Part shown: one piece after another, positions 55,633 to 64,000 of the stretch
Position numbering within the stretch: the stretch's first letter is position 1
How the letters are laid out: the number at the start of each line of letters is the position of its first letter
Origin: Sphingomonas sp. 28-63-12
GTDB taxonomy: Bacteria > Pseudomonadota > Alphaproteobacteria > Sphingomonadales > Sphingomonadaceae
Assembly: GCA_002281535.1 (NCBI GenBank)
Contig: NCGD01000024.1
Span: forward strand, 1 to 64,000
Direction of reading: 5' to 3'
Length of the DNA: 64,000 bases
Notes under the pieces: generated by a model
Databases searched by the model: none
Seen by the model: the letters and a program-made list of their open reading frames with translations, nothing else
Told to the model about the DNA's origin: nothing
Position numbers and translations under genes: made by a program

Positions 55633-57680
55633 CAGCTCGCAATCGCCCAGGTGACAACCGCGGTCAGCCCGATCAGCATCACGAACGCATAGGTGTAAAT
55701 ATAACCCGACTGCAGCCTGCCGGCCATCCGGCTGCCGGAAGCAACGATCGCCGCCGCGCCATTGGGGCCGAAGCGGTCAATCATCTGCTCATCACCCTGA
55801 TGCCAGAAGAAGCGGCCGATCGCGAAGGCAGGCTTGACGAAGAGCCGGTCGTACAGCTCGTCAAAATACCATTTGTGGAGCAGCCAGTCATAGACCGCGC
55901 TGAAACTGATCGCCAATTTGGCGGGCAGTTCGGGTGCACGGATATAAGCGTAATAGGCGGCCGCGAGCCCGACGATCCAGGCGATCGCAGCGCTGAGTTT
56001 TACCAGCAGCGGCACTTCATGCGTGGCGTGGGCGAGATGCTCGCTGAAGGCGATCGCGCCCTTCCAGAACTCTTCGCCTGCGGTCGGCTCGATGAACGCG
56101 CCGTGGAAGACGAAGCCGGCCGCGACCGCGCCTGCCGATAGCAGGCCAAGCGGCACCAGTATCGTCAAGGGGCTCTCATGCGGGTGATAGCCACCGGTGC
56201 CATCGCCATGATCGCTCCGGTGATGATCGTCATGCGCGTGATCTTCAGGACCGTGGCCATGCGCGTCGTGCAATGCGTGCTGGATATGCTCAGACGTCGC
56301 CCAGCGCGGCTTGCCCCAGAAGGTGAGGAACATCAGCCGCCACGAATAGAAGCTGGTCAGCAGCGCAACGATAATGCCGACGATCGACGCGCCCATATTG
56401 CCCGAAGCCCAGGCACCTTCGATGATCGCGTCCTTCGAATGGAAGCCGGCAAAGCCGATCGCAGGCAAGCCTTCGATCACGCCGGGAATGCCGACGCCGG
56501 TGATCGCCAGCGTGCCCGCCATCATCGCCCAGAAGGTGAAGGGGATGGCTTTGCGCAAATTGCCATAGTGCCGCATGTCCTGCTCATGGTGCATCGCGTG
56601 GATCACCGAGCCTGCGCCGAGGAACAGCAATGCCTTGAAAAAGGCATGCGTGAAGAGGTGGAACATCGCCGCACCATAGGCACCGACGCCCGCTGCAAAG
56701 AACATATAGCCGAGCTGCGAACAGGTCGAATAAGCGATGACGCGTTTGATATCGGTCTGCACCAGGCCGACGGTCGCGGCGAAGAAGCAGGTCGCGGCGC
56801 CGACCGTCATCACCACGGTCATGGCAAACGGGCTCGTCTCGAACATTGGCGAGAGGCGGCAGACCATGAAGACGCCCGCCGTCACCATCGTCGCTGCATG
56901 GATCAGCGCGGAGACGGGCGTCGGGCCCTCCATCGCGTCGGGCAGCCAGGTGTGGAGGCCGAGCTGCGCGGATTTGCCCATCGCGCCGATGAAGAGGAGC
57001 AGGCACAGCACCGTCATCGTATCAGCGCGGAACCACAGGAAGCCGATCGTCGAGCCGGCCATGCCGGGCGCAAGGCGGAGAATTTCGTCGATCTGCACCG
57101 TGTTGAAGACGAGGTAGGTGCCGAAAATGCCGAGCATGAAGCCAAGATCGCCGACGCGGTTGACGACAAACGCCTTGATCGCGGCAGCGTTGGCGCTTGG
57201 CTTTTTGAACCAGAAGCCGATTAGCAGATAACTGGCAAGGCCCACGCCTTCCCAGCCGAAGAACATCTGGACGATATTGTCGGCAGTCACCAGCATCAGC
57301 ATCGCGAAGGTGAAGAGCGACAGATAGGCGAAGAAGCGCGGCTGATCCGGATCCTCGTCCATATAGCCCCAGCTATAGAGGTGGACGAGCGCGGAGACGC
57401 TGGTGATGACGACGAGCATCACTGCCGTCAGCGCATCGACGCGTAGCGACCAGACGATGTCGAGCGAGCCCGAGCGAATCCAGTCGAACACCGGGGTCAC
57501 GCTTGGGCTGGCCGTCCCCGCCACAAAGCTCAGGAAAATCGGCCAGCTGAGCAAAGCCGAGGTGAACAGCGCGGCAGTGGTGATCAGCTTGGCGGGCACA
57601 TTGCCGATGGCGCGGTTGCCCATGCCGGCGACGACCGCTGCGAGCAACGGCAAGAAGACGATGAGGGTAATGGCGTTCAC
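55632..57680 (-). CDS. nuoL: NADH-quinone oxidoreductase subunit L
   Basis: 682 residues from GTG 57680. Around 14 antiporter-type membrane segments are followed by the long lateral helix and a C-terminal TM. The [19 protein letters not shown] block and [15 protein letters not shown] are in the pumping core. A His-rich loop of about 36 residues (roughly 467-502, 12 His) lies between TM segments near the C-terminal third. The GTG start is preferred because upstream translation would read through a repeat element (57697-57772). Confidence 0.95.
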   Translation of the reverse strand: MNAITLIVFLPLLAAVVAGMGNRAIGNVPAKLITTAALFTSALLSWPIFLSFVAGTASPSVTPVFDWIRSGSLDIVWSLRVDALTAVMLVVITSVSALVHLYSWGYMDEDPDQPRFFAYLSLFTFAMLMLVTADNIVQMFFGWEGVGLASYLLIGFWFKKPSANAAAIKAFVVNRVGDLGFMLGIFGTYLVFNTVQIDEILRLAPGMAGSTIGFLWFRADTMTVLCLLLFIGAMGKSAQLGLHTWLPDAMEGPTPVSALIHAATMVTAGVFMVCRLSPMFETSPFAMTVVMTVGAATCFFAATVGLVQTDIKRVIAYSTCSQLGYMFFAAGVGAYGAAMFHLFTHAFFKALLFLGAGSVIHAMHHEQDMRHYGNLRKAIPFTFWAMMAGTLAITGVGIPGVIEGLPAIGFAGFHSKDAIIEGAWASGNMGASIVGIIVALLTSFYSWRLMFLTFWGKPRWATSEHIQHALHDAHGHGPEDHAHDDHHRSDHGDGTGGYHPHESPLTILVPLGLLSAGAVAAGFVFHGAFIEPTAGEEFWKGAIAFSEHLAHATHEVPLLVKLSAAIAWIVGLAAAYYAYIRAPELPAKLAISFSAVYDWLLHKWYFDELYDRLFVKPAFAIGRFFWHQGDEQMIDRFGPNGAAAIVASGSRMAGRLQSGYIYTYAFVMLIGLTAVVTWAIAS

Positions 57681-57696
57681 AGCGATACCCCGCGCC

Positions 57697-57772
57697 GTTC
57701 CCCGGCGAACGCCGGGGTCCAGAGCCAAGCGGCGCAGCGGTCGTGATCCTGGGTTCCGGCCTGCGCCGGAAC
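57697..57772. repeat. Palindromic repeat pair between nuoK and nuoL
   Basis: Two inverted palindromic copies: CCCCGGC-4 nt-GCCGGGG at 57700-57717 and GTTCCGGC-4 nt-GCCGGAAC at 57753-57772, diverged members of the 23-bp family around 11488. It lies in the roughly 110-bp gap of the otherwise compact nuo operon and would form two stems in the transcript. Confidence 0.8.
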
Positions 57773-57792
57773 ACACATTGCTGTGATCACCA

Positions 57793-58098
57793 TCACCCCT
57801 TCATCCGGTTGATGTCGTCGACCGCAATCGTGCCGCGGCCGCGGAAATAGATGACGAGGATGGCGAGCCCGATGGCGGCTTCACCCGCCGCGACGGTCAG
57901 CACGAACATCGCGAAGATTTGCCCGACCAGATCGTGGAGATAAGCGGAAAAAGCCACGAAATTGATATTCACCGCCAGCAGGATCAACTCGATCGCCATC
58001 AGGATGACGATGAGGTTCTTGCGGTTGAGGAAGATGCCGAGCACCCCCATCGTGAACAGGATCGCCGCGACCACGAGATAATGGACCAGACCAATCAT
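57793..58098 (-). CDS. nuoK: NADH-quinone oxidoreductase subunit K
   Basis: 101 residues with three membrane segments. The conserved Glu in [14 protein letters not shown] and in [11 protein letters not shown] are the family's proton-channel residues. ATG 58098 overlaps the nuoJ stop by 4 nt. Membrane arm of complex I, next to NuoJ and NuoA. Confidence 0.97.
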   Translation of the reverse strand: MIGLVHYLVVAAILFTMGVLGIFLNRKNLIVILMAIELILLAVNINFVAFSAYLHDLVGQIFAMFVLTVAAGEAAIGLAILVIYFRGRGTIAVDDINRMKG

Positions 58099-58706
58099 AA
58101 TTTCACCCCCTCGCCCACCGGAGCATCGACATTGCGGGTGGCGTCCTGCGGGCGGCGCGCGACCTGGCGGGCGATGTTCTGCGGCTTGATGCCGCCGCGC
58201 TGGCGGTGGGTGAGCACAATCGCGCCGATCATCGCGACGAGCAGGACGAGGCCTGCGCCTTCGAAGATGTAGAGATAGCGTGTGTAGAGCAGATTGCCGA
58301 TCGCCTCGATATTGGGCGTCGCCTCGGGCGTGGGCGCGAGCCGGCGGGCGAGTTCGATACCGCCCGACGACCAGGCGCCGACCGCGACGAACAGCTCGGC
58401 TGCGAGTGCCACGGCGAGCGCGAGACCCGGCCACAAATACCGCACGAAGCCGCTGCGCATCTCGGCGAAATCGATGTTGAGCATCATCACGACAAACAGG
58501 AACAGCACCGACACCGCGCCGACATAAACGATGACGAGCAGCATCGCGATGAACTCCGCCCCCACCAGTAGCATCAGCCCGGCGGCGTTGAAGAACGCGA
58601 AAATCAGCCAGAGCACCGAATGGACCGGGTTGCGCGACGCAATCGTCATCGCGCCCGAAACGAGCACGATCGATGCGAACAGATAAAAGGCGAAGACCTG
58701 GATCAT
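58095..58706 (-). CDS. nuoJ: NADH-quinone oxidoreductase subunit J
   Basis: 203 residues with five membrane segments. The family block [18 protein letters not shown] near residue 58 is present. ATG 58706 (MIQVFAF) is the start; a longer N-terminal extension would read through the repeat at 58724-58805. It overlaps nuoK by 4 nt. Confidence 0.96.
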   Translation of the reverse strand: MIQVFAFYLFASIVLVSGAMTIASRNPVHSVLWLIFAFFNAAGLMLLVGAEFIAMLLVIVYVGAVSVLFLFVVMMLNIDFAEMRSGFVRYLWPGLALAVALAAELFVAVGAWSSGGIELARRLAPTPEATPNIEAIGNLLYTRYLYIFEGAGLVLLVAMIGAIVLTHRQRGGIKPQNIARQVARRPQDATRNVDAPVGEGVKL

Positions 58707-58723
58707 CGGCGTGCCATCACAGC

Positions 58724-58805
58724 CGTCACCCCAGCGAAAACTGGGATCTCGCGGTGGCAAGGCGCTCCCGTGCCGCTTGAGACCCCGGCCTTCGCCGGGG
58801 TGACG
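58724..58805. repeat. Palindromic repeat pair between nuoI and nuoJ
   Basis: Outer 9-bp inverted arms CGTCACCCC at 58724-58732 and GGGGTGACG at 58797-58805. The right half contains the CCCCGGC-CTTC-GCCGGGG hairpin of the common repeat (58783-58800), and the left half is diverged. It occupies most of the 141-bp gap between nuoI and nuoJ. Confidence 0.8.
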
Positions 58806-58847
58806 TATTGTTGGTGAATCATGATGGTTCCTGAAGTCACAGCGCGC

Positions 58848-59329
58848 TTAACGGTACGGGGCATCGGCGGCAAGGTTCGCGGCGATCACCCGCTCCCACC
58901 GATCACCATTGTCGAGCAACTTCGCCTTGTCGTAGATCAGTTCCTCACGCGTTTCGGTCGCGAATTCGAAGTTCGGCCCTTCCACCACGGCATCGACCGG
59001 GCAGGCTTCCGCGCACAGGCCGCAGTAAATGCATTTGGTCATGTCGATGTCGTAGCGCGTCGTCCGCCTGCTGCCGTCGTCGCGGGGTTCTGCCTCGATG
59101 GTGATCGCCTGCGCCGGGCACACCGCCTCGCACAGCTTGCACGCGATGCAGCGCTCCTCGCCATTGGGGTAGCGCCGCAGGGCGTGCTCGCCCCGGAAAC
59201 GCGGAGAAATGGGGTTTTTCTCGTACGGATAGTTAATCGTCGCCTTGGCGCGGAAGAAATATTTAAGCGTCTTCAGATGCGCGCCGATGAACTCGTAGAG
59301 CGTGTACGACTTGATGAATTGCGCGATGC

Positions 59330-59333
<4 letters not shown>
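58848..59333 (-). CDS. nuoI: NADH-quinone oxidoreductase subunit I
   Basis: 161 residues of the 2[4Fe-4S] ferredoxin-type subunit. Both cluster motifs are present: [12 protein letters not shown] and [12 protein letters not shown] (about 61-72 and 100-111). It passes electrons to cluster N2 in the peripheral arm. ATG 59333 overlaps the nuoH stop by 4 nt. Confidence 0.97.
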
Positions 59334-62791
<3,458 letters not shown>

Positions 62792-62792
<1 letters not shown>

Positions 62793-64000
62793 TATTCCGC
62801 CGCTTCCATCATTGGCGCCGTGCCACCGCGCTGCTCCGCAATCCGCCGCTCCATCTCGGGCCGGAAGTGGCGGATCAGCCCCTGGATCGGCCATGCCGCC
62901 GCATCGCCCAGTGCGCAGATGGTGTGGCCTTCGACCTGTTTGGTCACCTGATAGAGCGTGTCGATCTCGGAAATGTCGGCGTCCCCGGTGCGCAGCCGCT
63001 CCATCACGCGCCACATCCAGCCGGTGCCTTCGCGGCACGGCGTGCACTGGCCGCAGCTTTCGTGCTTGTAGAAATAGCTGAGCCGCGAAATCGCGCGGAC
63101 GATATCGGTCGATTTGTCCATGACGATGACGGCGGCGGTGCCGAGGCCGGAGCCCAGCGCCTTCAGCCCGTCAAAATCCATTGGCGCGTCCATGATCTCG
63201 GCGGCCGGCACCAATGGCACCGATGACCCGCCGGGGATAACCGCGAGCAGATTGTCCCACCCGCCGCGAATGCCGCCGCAGTGGACCTCGATCAGCTCGC
63301 GAAACGGGATGCTCATCGCCTCCTCGACCACACAGGGCTTGTTCACATGGCCGCTGATCTGGAAGAGCTTGGTGCCCCGGTTGTTTTCGCGCCCGAAACT
63401 GGCGAACCATTCGGGCGAGCGGCGCAGGATGGTCGGCCCAACCGCGATTGACTCCACATTGTTGACGGTGGTGGGGCAGCCATAAAGGCCCGCGCCCGCC
63501 GGGAAGGGCGGCTTGAGGCGCGGCTGGCCCTTTTTGCCCTCAAGACTTTCGAGCATCGCGGTTTCTTCGCCACAGATGTACGCGCCCGCACCCCGGTGGA
63601 CGAACACGTCGAAATCATAGCCCGATCCGCACGCATTCTTGCCGATCAGCCCCTTGGCATAGGCTTCGGCAACGGCGGCAAAGAGGGTTTCGGCCTCACG
63701 GATATATTCGCCGCGAATATAGATATATGCCGCGCGCGCGCGCATCGCGAAGCCGGCGACGAGCGCCCCCTCGATCAGCTTGTGCGGATCGTGGCGGATG
63801 ATCTCGCGGTCCTTGCAGCTGCCGGGCTCGGATTCATCGGCATTGATGACGAGGAAATTGGGGCGATCGGGCTTGGGCTCCTTCGGCATGAAGCTCCATT
63901 TGGTGCCGGTCGGGAAACCCGCCCCGCCGCGCCCACGCAGACCGCTCGCCTTGATCCGGTCGATGATCGTATCGGGCCCCAGCGCCAGCAGCGCTTTGGT
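62792..64000 (-). CDS. nuoF: NADH-quinone oxidoreductase subunit F (5' end missing)
   Basis: Partial: about 402 residues are in the window and the N-terminus lies beyond 64000. The FMN/NADH-binding block [16 protein letters not shown] occurs near the truncated end, with [15 protein letters not shown] and YIYIRGEY following. The C-terminal [4Fe-4S] site is [12 protein letters not shown]. The reading frame stays open to the window edge; the ATG at 63889 is internal. It oxidises NADH in complex I together with NuoE, whose gene is expected just outside. Confidence 0.96.

Noticed and set aside
57681-57776. N-terminal extension of nuoL to 57776
   Set aside because: It translates the palindromic repeat; conserved NuoL sequence begins at GTG 57680.
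58707-58760. N-terminal extension of nuoJ
   Set aside because: It also translates a repeat element; NuoJ homology starts at ATG 58706.
62793-63047. N-terminal extension of nuoG into nuoF
   Set aside because: It overlaps the nuoF coding sequence in another frame; the [2Fe-2S] domain begins right after ATG 62792.

Overview
The window looks like chromosomal core sequence of a sphingomonad (Alphaproteobacteria, Sphingomonadaceae). The basis is the high G+C, dense, well-ordered genes, the order tpiA-ppiD-trpE ... trpG-trpD-trpC-moaC ... moeA-lexA ... comEC/gltX-gltA, an alphaproteobacterial-type LexA box (GTTC-N7-GTTC) in front of lexA, a candidate EcfG promoter, and copies of a sphingomonad-style palindromic intergenic repeat. 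The genus is an inference. I see no prophage, transposase, CRISPR array, rRNA or tRNA.

Layout. 0.1-9.3 kb: a MoxR ATPase and its usual VWA/CoxE-like partner, separated by DUF817, GH1 glycosidase, small membrane and CHAP-domain genes and a soluble chemoreceptor, then two c-di-GMP genes (EAL, PilZ). 9.4-12.5 kb: a secreted protein, a NamZ/DUF1343 muramidase, a DOMON-like protein and a GIY-YIG gene set among inverted palindromic repeats. 12.5-21.3 kb: rimO, an atypical Nramp transporter, a ceramidase-like hydrolase with MarR and a membrane protein, a serine beta-lactamase-like hydrolase coupled to an M17 aminopeptidase, and mlaA. 21.8-34.4 kb: a tiny stress-type membrane protein, tpiA, ppiD, the split trp genes, moaC, an NDH-2-like enzyme, moeA and lexA. 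34.4-40 kb: a 2OG-Fe(II) oxygenase, comEC, gltX (with an internal in-frame deletion) and gltA. 40-46.6 kb: a signalling and polarity-like cluster. It holds a sensor kinase with Lys in place of the phospho-accepting His, a DUF2336 protein, a nucleotidyltransferase-like membrane protein, an Hpt domain with Leu in place of its His, and a divergent TipN-like two-TM coiled-coil protein. 46.9-64 kb: phoD, then on the minus strand the respiratory complex I genes nuoF(partial)-G-[retropepsin-like protease]-H-I-J-K-L-M-N followed by birA, coaX, rnj and a DUF1467 gene.

How the parts relate. The nuo genes are tightly coupled (1- to 4-nt overlaps), and intergenic repeat elements sit only at the I/J and K/L junctions. 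The trp genes form two runs: trpE directly behind ppiD, and trpG-D-C coupled to moaC, with a gluzincin-type protease-like gene and an opposite-strand secreted-protein gene between them. The most unusual items are the paired loss of phospho-acceptor histidines in the 40-46 kb cluster, the gltX deletion, the aspartic-protease gene inside the nuo operon, and the GIY-YIG gene bracketed by repeat copies.
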